Source: Bacteroidota bacterium (GTDB lineage Bacteria > Bacteroidota > Bacteroidia > Chitinophagales > Saprospiraceae). Taken from it: a DNA stretch of 64,000 nucleotides. The stretch covers positions 1 through 64,000 of the forward strand of contig WGNL01000029.1 of NCBI GenBank assembly GCA_016124585.1, written 5' to 3'. The notes below the pieces were generated by a model. It was given only the letters and a program-made list of their open reading frames with translations. It did no database searches and had not been told where the DNA came from. The position numbers were made by a program, and so were the translations under genes. This document shows positions 45,610 to 55,364 of this stretch, piece after piece; position 1 is the stretch's first letter, and each line of letters starts with the position of its first letter.

Positions 45610-46452
45610 TTATAGTTCAAATTTTTCCGCCTCAACATCTAAGTAAGGAATAAAAACAAATTCATCAAGATGGGAAATAATTTCTGTAAAAATAAGGATA
45701 ATCTCATCTATCATATTCATGATAAAATAAGGGTCATTTTCAAAATCATCATGCTTAACTGTTTTACCATTTTCAAAGATAAAATGGTAGCCTTTGAATT
45801 TATATTCAAAGTCATTACCAGTGTAAATATAGTTTCCATGAACTGTATTCCGAAGTTTACCCCAAAACTCAAGAAATTTCCTATCATTTTCAATATCTCT
45901 TTTGTATTTCTTCTTAAACCTTTTAAAAAGTTTACCGTATTTATGATTTATAGAAACGTGCGATAGATGTTTTTTGACAAACTTCTCTTTAAGTTTTAAT
46001 TGAATTTTCTCATCGCAATTACAAGTCTTTAACAATTTTTCAACATCAACATATTCCCTCAAAAGCAAGTCATTTTTCTCAGTCTGCTCAAAACATGCTT
46101 CTGCTATTGAAGTTAAAACAACTTCAAATGCAGACCAAATGTCAATAATTACGCTTCTGTTCAAATTGCCCAGATGACTCCTAACAAGTATTGGATGGCG
46201 AACGATTTCGATAAATCTATCGAAGTTTTCTTGATAAGGCATTAATTCGGGAGAGAAACTTACTTTTCCTTCATTCATAAATACTGCCAACTCAAGTGCA
46301 AAATATCCTTTGTAAAAATTATCCAAAACATCATAGGTAAGTTTGTAAAAATCTCCTCTAGCATCATTATCTTTAAATGGAGATTCTATGCATATCTTTT
46401 GCAATTTCTTTAGTTCATTCAAAATTTGAGTCGCTTTCGTTGGATTTATCAT
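45610..46452 (-). CDS. Hypothetical helical protein, possible HEPN type
   Basis: The 280-residue cytoplasmic protein is helical and basic in its second half. Near the C-terminus it has FWGKLRNTVHGNYIY, with R201-N-T-V-H205. HEPN ribonucleases carry an R-x4-6-H motif in a helical bundle; the spacing here is one residue short, so the call is doubtful. A KRFKKKYKRDIENDRKF stretch precedes it. The gene is AT-rich and isolated. Related LRN-x-x-H helical proteins occur in defence contexts, but no partner is visible here. Confidence 0.4.
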   Translation of the reverse strand: MINPTKATQILNELKKLQKICIESPFKDNDARGDFYKLTYDVLDNFYKGYFALELAVFMNEGKVSFSPELMPYQENFDRFIEIVRHPILVRSHLGNLNRSVIIDIWSAFEVVLTSIAEACFEQTEKNDLLLREYVDVEKLLKTCNCDEKIQLKLKEKFVKKHLSHVSINHKYGKLFKRFKKKYKRDIENDRKFLEFWGKLRNTVHGNYIYTGNDFEYKFKGYHFIFENGKTVKHDDFENDPYFIMNMIDEIILIFTEIISHLDEFVFIPYLDVEAEKFEL

Positions 46453-46531
46453 TTCGTTGATTTAAAAATCTATCCACTATACATTGTTTCAAGTGTTAAA
46501 GGGAGTATCATTTGCTGTAATGCTCATAAAT

Positions 46532-49408
46532 CTACCCCAACTTCTCCCCCAAAAACTTCCCCGTCCAACTCTCCTCCACCTTCACCAAATCCTCCGGCTT
46601 TCCTTGAAAGACAAGGTTTCCGCCATCCTTCCCGCCATCCGGCCCAAGGTCAATCACCCAGTCGGCGGATTTGATGACTTCCATATTGTGTTCCACCACC
46701 AGCACCGAGTGGCCGTTCTCCACGAGGGCGTTCAGGGCACCGAGCAGTGTGCGGATGTCGTGGAAATGCAGGCCCGTCGTCGGTTCATCGAAGATGAACA
46801 GGATGGGGTTCTTGGCACTGCCGCCTTGTAGGAAGCTGGCCAGTTTTACCCGCTGCGCCTCGCCGCCAGAGAGGGTGCTGCTGCTCTGGCCGAGCTGCAC
46901 GTAGCCGAGGCCGACGTCGTTCAGCGGCTGTATTTTCGTGATGATTTCCTTGTTGCCAGCGAAGAAGCCGAGCGATTCCTCCACACTCATGCTCAGTATT
47001 TCAAAGATGTTTTTGCCCTTGTACTGCACGTCGAGAATTTCCGGCTTGAAACGCTTGCCCTTGCAGTCCTCACATTCCAGCCGCACATCGGCGAGGAACT
47101 GCATCTCGATGACCTGCTCGCCTTCGCCCTGGCAAGTCTCGCAGCGGCCACCTTCCACATTGAAGCTGAAATGCCCCGGCTTATAGCCCCTGATTTTGCT
47201 CAATTGTTGCGCCGCCATCAGGTTCCGAATGGCGTCATAGGCTTTCACGTAGGTCACTGGATTCGAGCGGCTCGACTTTCCGATGGGGCTTTGGTTCACC
47301 ATTTCTACCTGCGTCAGCGACTTGAGGTCGCCCGTCAGGCTGCTGAATTGGCCGGGCGATTTGGCCGTTGGTTCCCCGAAATGCGACTTGAGCGCCGGGT
47401 ACAGGATTTCCTTGATGAGCGTCGTCTTGCCGCTGCCGCTCACGCCGCTCACCACGGCCATCGTGTTCAGCGGGATTTTGATGTCAATGTTTTTCAAATT
47501 GTGGTGGCGACAGCCTTTCAGTTCCAGCCATTTCACCGATTTGCGGCGCTGCTTTGGCACTGGGATTGTCATTCGGCCACTCATGTATTTGGTCGTCAAA
47601 CTCTCCGAAGCATCTTTATAAATCTGCTCGTAAGGCCCTGCAAAGACCAGTTCCCCGCCATGCACACCCGCAGCTGGGCCAATGTCCACGAGGTAATCGG
47701 CGGCTTTGATAACATCCTCTTCATGCTCCACCACCACGACCGTGTTGCCGAGGTCACGAAGTTCTTTCAACACCTCTACCAGACGGCCTGTGTCCCGTGG
47801 ATGCAGCCCAACACTGGGTTCATCGAGGATGTACATGCTGGCCGTGAGGTTGCTGCCGAGGGTGCGGGTGAGGTTGATGCGCTGCGTTTCACCACCGCTC
47901 AAGGTGTTCGACAGGCGATTAATGGTCAAGTATTTCAACCCAACATCGCACATGAAGCGGAGGCGGTTTTTGATTTCCAAAAGCAGCCTTGCGGCGATTT
48001 TCTTTTCGTGTTCGGTGAGGTCAATATTTTCAAAGAAATATAGCAATTCATCCACAGGCATTTCTACCAAATCCGTGATGGACTTGCTGGCTACCTTTAC
48101 GTAAGTGGCCTCCACCCGAAGCCTACCGCCGTGGCAGGTCGTGCAGACGGTGCGGCCACGGTAGCGGGCGAGCATCACCCTGTTTTGGATTTTGTATAGA
48201 TTGGCTTCCAGTTCCTTGAAAAAATCGTCAATGCCCTCGAAGTATTTGTTGCCCTTCCACATCAGTTGCTGCTGGGCTTTGGTGAGGTCACGCCAAGGTT
48301 TGTGGACGGGGAAATCGAAGTGATGGGCCACCTTCAGGAATGCCTTATGCAATTCACCGTATTTCTCGCCCGACCAACAGGCAATGGCACCTTCGTAAAT
48401 GCTTTTACTGGCGTCGGGAATCACTTTTTCCTCCGAAATGCCCATGATGCGGCTGAATCCTTCGCAAGTCGGGCAAGCGCCGTAGGGGTTGTTGAAATTG
48501 AACAATTGCGGCGTGGGGTCGAGGAATTCCATGCCGTCGAGTTCGAAGCGGGTGTTGAAGTGTTTGAGGATTTGAGGATTCGAGGATTCGAGGATTTCAA
48601 TGATGGCTTCGCCTTCGGATTCGTAGAGGGCTGTTTGAACAGAGTCCCCGATTTGTTTACGAATGTCTTCATCGTCGGGCGTAACGACGAAGCGGTCGAT
48701 GAGTATGCGGATGTCCTCGTCCTTGTAGGCGTTGAGCGTTTTATCCAAAATAAATTCCTTCGACTCCACGATGTCTTGAATCTGGCGAAGCTCACCCTCC
48801 CAGAAAATGCGGGAATAGCCTTTTTGCAAGAGCAAATTCAGCTCCTGCAATAGCGTGCGGTCGGCGTATTTCACAGGCAGTGGGATGAAAAGCTGTACCC
48901 TCGTTCCTTCTGGCTGTTTTTCAATAAAATCCACGACATCCGACACGCTGTGGCGCTTCACTTCCTCGCCGCTGATGGGGGAAAACGTGCGGCCCGCACG
49001 GGCGTACAGCAAACGCAGATAATCGTATATCTCTGTGAGCGTCCCAACGGTGGAGCGGGCATTGCTGGTGCTGGTCTTTTGCTCGATGGCTATGGCGGGA
49101 CAGATGCCTTTGATGAAGTCAACATCCGGTTTTTTCATCCGGCCCAAGAACTGGCGGGCATAGCTGCTCAGGCTCTCGACATAGCGCCGTTGTCCTTCGG
49201 CAAAGAGCGTGTCCATCGTGATACTGGACTTGCCGCTGCCGGATACGCCCGTCACCACCACGAGCTTATTCTTTGGGATGTCGAGGTCCACGTTTTTCAG
49301 GTTGTTGGCACGGGCACCTTTGATGAAGATGGTGTTGCGGACGGAGTGTGCATTACGAGTTTCGGGTTGCGGATTCAAGGTCGGGGCGACGTCGGTAGTG
49401 TTGGACAT
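46532..49408 (-). CDS. uvrA: Excinuclease ABC subunit A
   Basis: The 958-residue product recognises bulky lesions in nucleotide excision repair, with UvrB. Both ATP sites are present: GVSGSGKSS (Walker A, about 54-62) with signature LSGGETQRINL and Walker B DEPSVGLHPRD, and the second GVSGSGKTT with LSGGEAQRVKLA and DEPTTGLHFHD. Zinc modules show as CPTCEGF, CTTCHGGRL, CETCQGEG and CEDCKGKRF. Length fits the family. A short tandem repeat at 48566-48597 lies in the coding sequence, in the insertion just before FELDGMEF. A promoter element was not found in the short upstream gap. Confidence 0.97.
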   Translation of the reverse strand: MSNTTDVAPTLNPQPETRNAHSVRNTIFIKGARANNLKNVDLDIPKNKLVVVTGVSGSGKSSITMDTLFAEGQRRYVESLSSYARQFLGRMKKPDVDFIKGICPAIAIEQKTSTSNARSTVGTLTEIYDYLRLLYARAGRTFSPISGEEVKRHSVSDVVDFIEKQPEGTRVQLFIPLPVKYADRTLLQELNLLLQKGYSRIFWEGELRQIQDIVESKEFILDKTLNAYKDEDIRILIDRFVVTPDDEDIRKQIGDSVQTALYESEGEAIIEILESSNPQILKHFNTRFELDGMEFLDPTPQLFNFNNPYGACPTCEGFSRIMGISEEKVIPDASKSIYEGAIACWSGEKYGELHKAFLKVAHHFDFPVHKPWRDLTKAQQQLMWKGNKYFEGIDDFFKELEANLYKIQNRVMLARYRGRTVCTTCHGGRLRVEATYVKVASKSITDLVEMPVDELLYFFENIDLTEHEKKIAARLLLEIKNRLRFMCDVGLKYLTINRLSNTLSGGETQRINLTRTLGSNLTASMYILDEPSVGLHPRDTGRLVEVLKELRDLGNTVVVVEHEEDVIKAADYLVDIGPAAGVHGGELVFAGPYEQIYKDASESLTTKYMSGRMTIPVPKQRRKSVKWLELKGCRHHNLKNIDIKIPLNTMAVVSGVSGSGKTTLIKEILYPALKSHFGEPTAKSPGQFSSLTGDLKSLTQVEMVNQSPIGKSSRSNPVTYVKAYDAIRNLMAAQQLSKIRGYKPGHFSFNVEGGRCETCQGEGEQVIEMQFLADVRLECEDCKGKRFKPEILDVQYKGKNIFEILSMSVEESLGFFAGNKEIITKIQPLNDVGLGYVQLGQSSSTLSGGEAQRVKLASFLQGGSAKNPILFIFDEPTTGLHFHDIRTLLGALNALVENGHSVLVVEHNMEVIKSADWVIDLGPDGGKDGGNLVFQGKPEDLVKVEESWTGKFLGEKLG
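48566..48597 (-). repeat. Four 8-bp tandem units inside uvrA
   Basis: On the plus strand the units are gaggattt, gaggattc, gaggattc and gaggattt, joined without gaps. On the coding strand they encode part of EILESSNPQILKHF. Because 8 is not a multiple of three, a gain or loss of a unit would shift the uvrA frame. Confidence 0.85.
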
Positions 49409-49527
49409 TTATGTTCTTTTGAAAATGATGAAAAAAGTATTGCGATGAGTGCGGTTCACTCATTCGTTCATTTTTTCATTCTCTCATGGATGAGTCTGGG
49501 TAAAACACGGTGGGCAAAATTAGGTTT

Positions 49528-49698
49528 TTAGTGGTTGTCCAAAAAAGAATTTTTGAATCCTCGCTGGTTCAAATATATCAGATAAAAACCGAGGTCAAAT
49601 TTCCAGTTGTTGTTCAGAAAGTAACCATTGGCTTCGTCTTCGGTGAAACACTGCTGAACTTCGTGAATTGCTTCCCTGTGGTCAATGGTAGCTTTCAT
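49528..49698 (-). CDS. Small conserved-looking hypothetical protein (56 aa)
   Basis: The frame starts at ATG 49698 and stops at TAA 49528-49530. The 56-residue product (opening MKATIDHREA, closing SFLDNH) is evenly mixed, mildly acidic and aromatic-rich (NNNWKFDLGFYLIYLNQRG), which looks coded rather than random. There is no signal peptide. It lies between uvrA and the glycosyltransferase on the same strand, 44 bases below the latter's stop. A hairpin with ATGAGTG/CACTCAT arms lies at 49445-49463, below it. The function is unknown. Confidence 0.6.
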   Translation of the reverse strand: MKATIDHREAIHEVQQCFTEDEANGYFLNNNWKFDLGFYLIYLNQRGFKNSFLDNH

Positions 49699-49742
49699 TC
49701 TTCTTCTCTATTTTTAGAAAAAGGTTCAATTTCATGCAATAC

Positions 49743-51164
49743 TCACTTAAATATCATGTATTCTTCATCTTCTGAAATTAGCTTCATGCCAGGGCAAAGT
49801 TTTTCAGGCTTGTTTAATTTGCTTAGGAAAAGTACATCGCCAGCATTCAAACGGCAGGGAATGGTATCAAATACCATCTTTTTTTCAAAAAAATAGAGGT
49901 AACAAAGGATATTCTGGTCAATATTGCCTGACTGGACTATAGTTTTGGCTTGTTCAAATGTGGGAGCATTTGCTGAAATGATTTGAGGCTTTGGCTTTAC
50001 CTGCCAAAATAAAACCAGTTGTCTGGATAATGTGAAAACCAAAGCCCCAAGAAAAATAAATTTAATAACGGAAAAACGTTTCCAATAATATCTTATACCC
50101 CAAAAAGTGATGATACCAGCAAATGGGATTATTGGAGCCATATACCAGCTATGTGAATTTGCAGCGAAAGCAAGAAAAATAGCTAATGGCATATACAAAC
50201 AAAGTGAAAGTAACAATAGCCTATTTCTCTCATCTTTGATTAAATAATTAATGGTTTTAGACCTTAATCTGAAAAATTTAAAGATGCCAATGACAAGAAA
50301 TCCCAAAAAAACGTAACTCCAGAGATTGAAGGTTTTATCAAGGCTATAAAAGAAAAACTGAGGGTCGAATAAGGATTTACTATCGTTGGACTGTATTGAA
50401 AAACGTTCCCAAATATCGACTGTAAACAATCTATCAAAGGAGTTTTCATTTGAATGAAGTTCTGTCAATTTTATTCCGAATAGCTTGTGAATAATAAACC
50501 AACCCAATGGAAAAATAATAGCGAGAAGGAAAGCTATCCAATTTTTCCCATTATGAATTACTTTTTCAGCCTTCTTTGTTAAAGAAACATACAATATTAA
50601 CCCAGGTATTAACACCCATGCTGCCGGCCCTTTTACAAGAAAAGCCAAGCCGAGAAAAAATCCAGCTCCATACGCTGAATTCTTCTTGTCAAAATCAAGG
50701 ACTTGTAAGGTAAAATAAACGCTGATTAACAGGAATAGTACCAATATAGCATCTGTATCACCTGTACGTCCTGCATGCCAACCTATTAATCCTTTTACAC
50801 TGGCTAAAACTAAACAGGTCCAAGCCGCAAAGCTTGAAGATCGGTACATCGTAATAATCTTAAAAATCACAAAAAATGCAGCAATCATGGATAGTGCTGC
50901 AGGTAATCTTAAAGATAACTCATTGACCCCCAGTAATTTAAATGACACTGCTTGGCACCAAACAGAGAATGGGGGTTTGAAATTTGATGTTTCTGGTTGG
51001 CCTTTAAAATAACTATTTACCAAATCTCCAGTACGGATCACTTCCAGTGCATTGATACCTCGACGAGCTTCGTCCCAGTCCGAAATAGGGTGCTGACCCA
51101 ATTTGAATAAACACAGAAATGCAACGATAAAAAAAGTAAGAATGGGGAAATACTTCTGCTTCAT
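49743..51164 (-). CDS. GT39/ArnT-like membrane glycosyltransferase
   Basis: The 473-residue protein has about 11-12 transmembrane helices and the ArnT/PMT topology. The first periplasmic loop carries WDEARRG (Asp31, Glu32), the usual catalytic acidic pair. Later landmarks include FKPPFSVWCQAVSFKLLG and GLAFLVKGPAAWVLIPGLILY. Such enzymes use lipid-linked sugars to modify lipid A, lipids or proteins on the outer face of the inner membrane. Substrate is unknown. The small 56-residue gene follows on the same strand. Confidence 0.85.
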   Translation of the reverse strand: MKQKYFPILTFFIVAFLCLFKLGQHPISDWDEARRGINALEVIRTGDLVNSYFKGQPETSNFKPPFSVWCQAVSFKLLGVNELSLRLPAALSMIAAFFVIFKIITMYRSSSFAAWTCLVLASVKGLIGWHAGRTGDTDAILVLFLLISVYFTLQVLDFDKKNSAYGAGFFLGLAFLVKGPAAWVLIPGLILYVSLTKKAEKVIHNGKNWIAFLLAIIFPLGWFIIHKLFGIKLTELHSNENSFDRLFTVDIWERFSIQSNDSKSLFDPQFFFYSLDKTFNLWSYVFLGFLVIGIFKFFRLRSKTINYLIKDERNRLLLLSLCLYMPLAIFLAFAANSHSWYMAPIIPFAGIITFWGIRYYWKRFSVIKFIFLGALVFTLSRQLVLFWQVKPKPQIISANAPTFEQAKTIVQSGNIDQNILCYLYFFEKKMVFDTIPCRLNAGDVLFLSKLNKPEKLCPGMKLISEDEEYMIFK

Positions 51165-51320
51165 TTACTGCAAAAACTATATTTTATCTGGTATCTGAAT
51201 AAAAAGCATTACCAATGCTTATCTTCTTTTAAACTAAGCTCAGGTTGATTTTTATTAACATGCATGAGTCGAAGTTTAAAGGAAGGTTCAGAAAGCCTAT
51301 GCTGCCAACTAGCCTAATTC

Positions 51321-51758
51321 CTATTTCTTAATATCATTGTGTTTAATCTGCTTAATTTCATTTATTTGTATCACAGGCTGAATATTAGTATAGTTTTTAA
51401 AGTCATTGACAATGGCATCCCTGTTTTGAGCTATTGCTTTGCCATACTCGGCGACATTCTGAACGTAGAAATAACCGATAGCCACAAAAGATGCTTTGTC
51501 TTCTGGTGTTCTGCCGGATATGCCTTTGTCTATTTCATAGAATTTTAGGTTTTCTCCTAAAAAGCTAGCCACCATTGGCATGTGTTTCTTTTCATAATAG
51601 TCCATGTCAAAGGTTTTGTCTTCTCCGTTTGGATAGAATATTGCAACTTTGTACATCCCCGCTTCTGGAATGGGGGCGTTTTTAAGCTGACTGGTTTTGC
51701 AGCTTGTGAATCCAATAAAGGCGAAGATTAGCAAGAAGAGTTTAATTTTAGTTGTCAT
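51321..51758 (-). CDS. EthD-like lipoprotein
   Basis: The ATG at 51758 gives a 145-residue product with a lipoprotein signal ending FTSC (Cys20). The body is an EthD/dimeric alpha-beta barrel domain: YPNGEDKTFDMDYYEKKHMPMVASFLGENLKFYEIDKG. EthD proteins are normally cytosolic, so the lipid anchor is unusual. The upstream extension to 51830 is rejected because it disrupts the signal. Function is uncertain; the fold often binds quinones, haem or small aromatics. Confidence 0.78.
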   Translation of the reverse strand: MTTKIKLFLLIFAFIGFTSCKTSQLKNAPIPEAGMYKVAIFYPNGEDKTFDMDYYEKKHMPMVASFLGENLKFYEIDKGISGRTPEDKASFVAIGYFYVQNVAEYGKAIAQNRDAIVNDFKNYTNIQPVIQINEIKQIKHNDIKK

Positions 51759-51944
51759 ATAGATTTTGTTTGATTTTTTTCCATGAATATTTTTAATTGC
51801 TACTGACGGGTTTGTTTGCTCCCCTGTCATAATGCATTGACTTTACGAGTTAGGTGCCATTTAGGGTTCCTCTTCAGAATTAATAAAAATAGCAAATCTA
51901 CTTTTTCTAGTAATACCTTCAAGCTACCCAGCAGTTTTTTTTCT

Positions 51945-54900
51945 TTACTTCATTTCATGCCTTACCAACAAGTCCTCAAAATCCATATTTCCTCTTAGCT
52001 TGTTAAGCAACGGGTCATACTTCACTACCAATTCGGCATAGAAGCCATTTTCAAATGCTGTTTTTAACCATTCCAATGCTTCGGTTTTTTTCCCTTGGCT
52101 GGCAAATAATTCTGCCAAAATATAATATCGGTCGCTATTGTCTTCCATTGAGTGTAGCGCTATTTCCTGTTGATAAAACTGGATGGCTGAGGCAATATTC
52201 CCTTGCAGTTTTTGAGCCAGACCATTCAATTCCGGCAATTTCGCTATTGCTTCTGGCTGGATGTCCGCCGCTTTGTCCAACAGGGCCTGACCTTCGGCAA
52301 AATGGCCTGAGCGGATAAGAAGGTCGGCCAGCATTAGGCGACTGTCAAAGTCCAGATCGTTGGAATCACGCAGACTTGATAGGGTGGTCAATGCCTCCTC
52401 ATATTCAAATATGGAAAGACAGGCTTTGGCGAGACCATATTTAGGCCCGGGCTGACTAGGTGCCAAACTAATGGCCTTTCGGTAGTTTTTTATTGCAAGT
52501 GGTAAATCACTTTCCCAGCCCAAATATGATTCATTTTTATTGTTGTCTTTTCCTGCCTTTAAATAATAATCTCCTGCTTTTTCAAAGATGTAAGCCCTCG
52601 CAGAAAACAGCGTGTCAAGTTCGGTTACCTTTAAATATTGCTCAATTCCTTCATTATTATAATAAGTGGGATTCTCATTGGATATATAATTGGCATATCG
52701 GTAAAGCCATTCTGCATTGTTCGGATATAATGAGGTCATTTTATCATAAAAATCTTCAAGGCCACCAGACCCTTTAAAGTTGCCAGCATTATAACGCTCC
52801 CATAGCATCAATTCCTCTTCCGTATATCTAGCTTGCTTATCCAGTAAAGCGATCATTGACATATATACCTCGTTGATTCCATGGAAGTCAGGTTTCTTTG
52901 TTAATATCTCACGATAGATGGCTTCTTCTTCCTTGGGTCTTCCCCAATCTCGATAGACATTGGCAAGCTGAAGGTAATTGGCATAATTATCTGGCCGTAA
53001 TTCTATTTGCCGTTGAAAATAGACTTCCGCTTCTTCATACCGTTTTTGTTCGAAACAAATTTGCCCTAAATAATGGTAAACTTGGATATGATTGGGTTCT
53101 AACCGCATGACTTTTTTGAAATTTAGTTCAGCAGCCCCATATTGTTTATTGCCAAAATCCTTCTTGCCAGCCAAAAAATAGGCGTCAATTTCTGGGGAAT
53201 ATGCTGGCAATATTTCCACATCATAATATGGTGATATATCAGGCGGGCCATCAAAATGATCGAGAAAGCCATCTTGCTCCATATCCAAAATTGGATTGAC
53301 TTGCCCGCTTTTGCGGATTTCCATTTCATTGAACTGTTCATTAGCTTCCTCAAACCTACCCGTCTTCATCAACAAATATGCTCTCCGCTCAAAAGGAATG
53401 TAGTATTGGTCGTTCAGCGAACGGGCTTTCCTGTACTGGGTTTCAGCTGTTAATAGGTCTAGGTTTTGCTCCGCAATTTGGCCAAGGCTTAGGTAGCTGC
53501 CATAATAATCAGGCTGCAGCAGCTGGGCTTTTTCTGCCAAAGTTTTGGCCTTTTTCAAATCGCCGTTTCGACGGTATAAATTGCTGAGGTTTACCAGTGG
53601 CAATGCCCATGAGGGTGCCAATTCAATGGCTGTCTCAAAATGCTTTATTGATAGTTTTTCCTTTCCCAATGCTAGGTATAAAATACCCATTTCATTGTGG
53701 ATATAAGGGGCTTTGTCATCCAAAGTAAGCGCCTGTTTTTGCATTTCAAGTGCCGCTGGAATCCCTGATAGTTGGTCGTCAGACATTTGGCTGGCAAGCC
53801 GAGTACATACGCCATCGAAATAATGGTATTTTACCGCTACCTCGTGGTACAGCAGATGGTCCTTTGGTAACAACTGCAAGGCTGCTTGCAGCATCTGTGG
53901 GTATTTCACATATTTTTCTGCTTGGTCAATATAGCGGCGCTTGTCCAGTTCCTTGGCATCACCTCGTAAATAGGCATTGATGACGGTTTGTGTTTGGTCA
54001 TGCAATCGGGCGGCCAACAGTTCTTGGAGGTGCTGGCGCAAATTGGCGTCGTTTTCAGCATTTTTTACAGCAGCTTGAAAAGCTGGTAAAAAGTCAGGCA
54101 GCAGCTCATTCGATTGTTGCTGTGCGAGGACAGCGCTGAGTTTTTCGGTAAAAAACTGAAGCAAACGTTTTGAGTCGTTTGCCGCTACGACACTTCCGAA
54201 GATAGGGTCTGCGACGAGGCTGTCCAAGTTTGCATTCTGGATGAATTGTATGAGCGCATCGTTTTTGCTAGTAGAGGCTTTTTCATCCGGTGATTTCATT
54301 GACACGCCTCTATCGCCTAAGGGGGAACTGGGCGTTGCCATGACAAGGCCCATGTCTTGGCTCGCTTCATTCAGCGCCACTTCATCCACTTCAGCCAATT
54401 CAAAACTTTCATCCCCGATAAAAACCGGATTTTGCCTTTCTGCAATATTATTCTCTCTAATGGATTCCTCCATCTTGTCCTCCACGAACCGTTGCAACTC
54501 CCTGAAAGTCACCGTGTTGTCCATGAAGCCTCCTTTGTTGGCCAAGCCTTTCAAGCCATTGACCAAGTAGAAGGAAAAAAGCCCTCGACCCCCGCCCCAG
54601 GCTTCACCTTCCATCGATTTTTGGTCTGGTTTACAGGAGAGAATCCGCACTTCGTTTTCTGCTTGTTTTTGGAGTTGTTCGGCGGTCAGTTCGGGACCTG
54701 CCTTGGCCAATTTGCCAGAACGGCAAGCGTCCAAAATCACGACCACTTTGGCTTCATTGCCTACCGATAGTGTTTTGATAATTTCGTCCAAATCTTCCAC
54801 CCGCACGGCATTGTTCCGGTAGAGGTGGGCAGGTGTGCCATAGGTTAGCAGGAAGCCTCGTTGCCAAAGCGTCTGGTTTTCCACGTCGCCATGCCCCGAG

Positions 54901-55256
54901 AAGTAAATGATGACTTTGTCGCCTTTTTTCGTTTCCTTGATTAGCCAATTCAAGGCATTGTCGATGGCCCCCAATGTCGCTTCTTGGTTGGTCATCAACC
55001 ATACGTTTTCGGGAGGCAAGGCTCCACCTGCTGGTGATTTCAAAAAGTCAGCAAAGATTTTTGCATCCCGGTTTGCATAGCGTAGATTGTTGATGCCTGT
55101 AGAATCCTGGTAGGAGGAAATGCCGATGACCAACGCCCGTGTCTGCGTCGGAGTGTTATTATTCACAACACCAACACTGTCCGCTTTGGGCGATCGCTGC
55201 GCTGACAAACTGAAGCCAGCCAGGCAAAAAAGGGTAAGCAGTAGATTGTAATTCAT
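51945..55256 (-). CDS. Exported caspase-family protease with long TPR array
   Basis: The 1103-residue protein begins with a signal peptide ending SLSAQ (residue 20). A caspase-like (C14/metacaspase) domain follows, about residues 38-275, with the catalytic dyad intact: His122 in YFSGHGD and Cys178 in LDACRSG. The rest, over 800 residues, is filled by tetratricopeptide units in two blocks (for example YIHNEMGILYLALGKEKLSIKHFETAI and PNHIQVYHYLGQICFEQKRYEEAEVYF). Export places the enzyme in the periplasm or outside, unlike most caspase homologues. It is the last gene of the sigma/anti-sigma-like/metalloprotease/caspase cluster, preceded by a strong stem-loop. Confidence 0.88.
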   Translation of the reverse strand: MNYNLLLTLFCLAGFSLSAQRSPKADSVGVVNNNTPTQTRALVIGISSYQDSTGINNLRYANRDAKIFADFLKSPAGGALPPENVWLMTNQEATLGAIDNALNWLIKETKKGDKVIIYFSGHGDVENQTLWQRGFLLTYGTPAHLYRNNAVRVEDLDEIIKTLSVGNEAKVVVILDACRSGKLAKAGPELTAEQLQKQAENEVRILSCKPDQKSMEGEAWGGGRGLFSFYLVNGLKGLANKGGFMDNTVTFRELQRFVEDKMEESIRENNIAERQNPVFIGDESFELAEVDEVALNEASQDMGLVMATPSSPLGDRGVSMKSPDEKASTSKNDALIQFIQNANLDSLVADPIFGSVVAANDSKRLLQFFTEKLSAVLAQQQSNELLPDFLPAFQAAVKNAENDANLRQHLQELLAARLHDQTQTVINAYLRGDAKELDKRRYIDQAEKYVKYPQMLQAALQLLPKDHLLYHEVAVKYHYFDGVCTRLASQMSDDQLSGIPAALEMQKQALTLDDKAPYIHNEMGILYLALGKEKLSIKHFETAIELAPSWALPLVNLSNLYRRNGDLKKAKTLAEKAQLLQPDYYGSYLSLGQIAEQNLDLLTAETQYRKARSLNDQYYIPFERRAYLLMKTGRFEEANEQFNEMEIRKSGQVNPILDMEQDGFLDHFDGPPDISPYYDVEILPAYSPEIDAYFLAGKKDFGNKQYGAAELNFKKVMRLEPNHIQVYHYLGQICFEQKRYEEAEVYFQRQIELRPDNYANYLQLANVYRDWGRPKEEEAIYREILTKKPDFHGINEVYMSMIALLDKQARYTEEELMLWERYNAGNFKGSGGLEDFYDKMTSLYPNNAEWLYRYANYISNENPTYYNNEGIEQYLKVTELDTLFSARAYIFEKAGDYYLKAGKDNNKNESYLGWESDLPLAIKNYRKAISLAPSQPGPKYGLAKACLSIFEYEEALTTLSSLRDSNDLDFDSRLMLADLLIRSGHFAEGQALLDKAADIQPEAIAKLPELNGLAQKLQGNIASAIQFYQQEIALHSMEDNSDRYYILAELFASQGKKTEALEWLKTAFENGFYAELVVKYDPLLNKLRGNMDFEDLLVRHEMK

Positions 55257-55364
55257 GTTGATTTTTGCTCAGTGTTTGTTCTGCTTTTGGCAAAAATCGT
55301 GAATTAAGCCATTTAATTTTATTCTAACAGAAATAAATGCACACCACCAGAAATCGGATGAATA

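Noticed and set aside
49445-49463. Hairpin ATGAGTG/CACTCAT as a terminator
   Set aside because: The stem is short and the T-run on the minus strand is eight bases away, so I do not list it as a terminator.
47171-49531. Long plus-strand frames opposite uvrA
   Set aside because: They run antisense to the clearly assigned uvrA, are rich in residues produced by reverse-complement codon bias, and match no domain.
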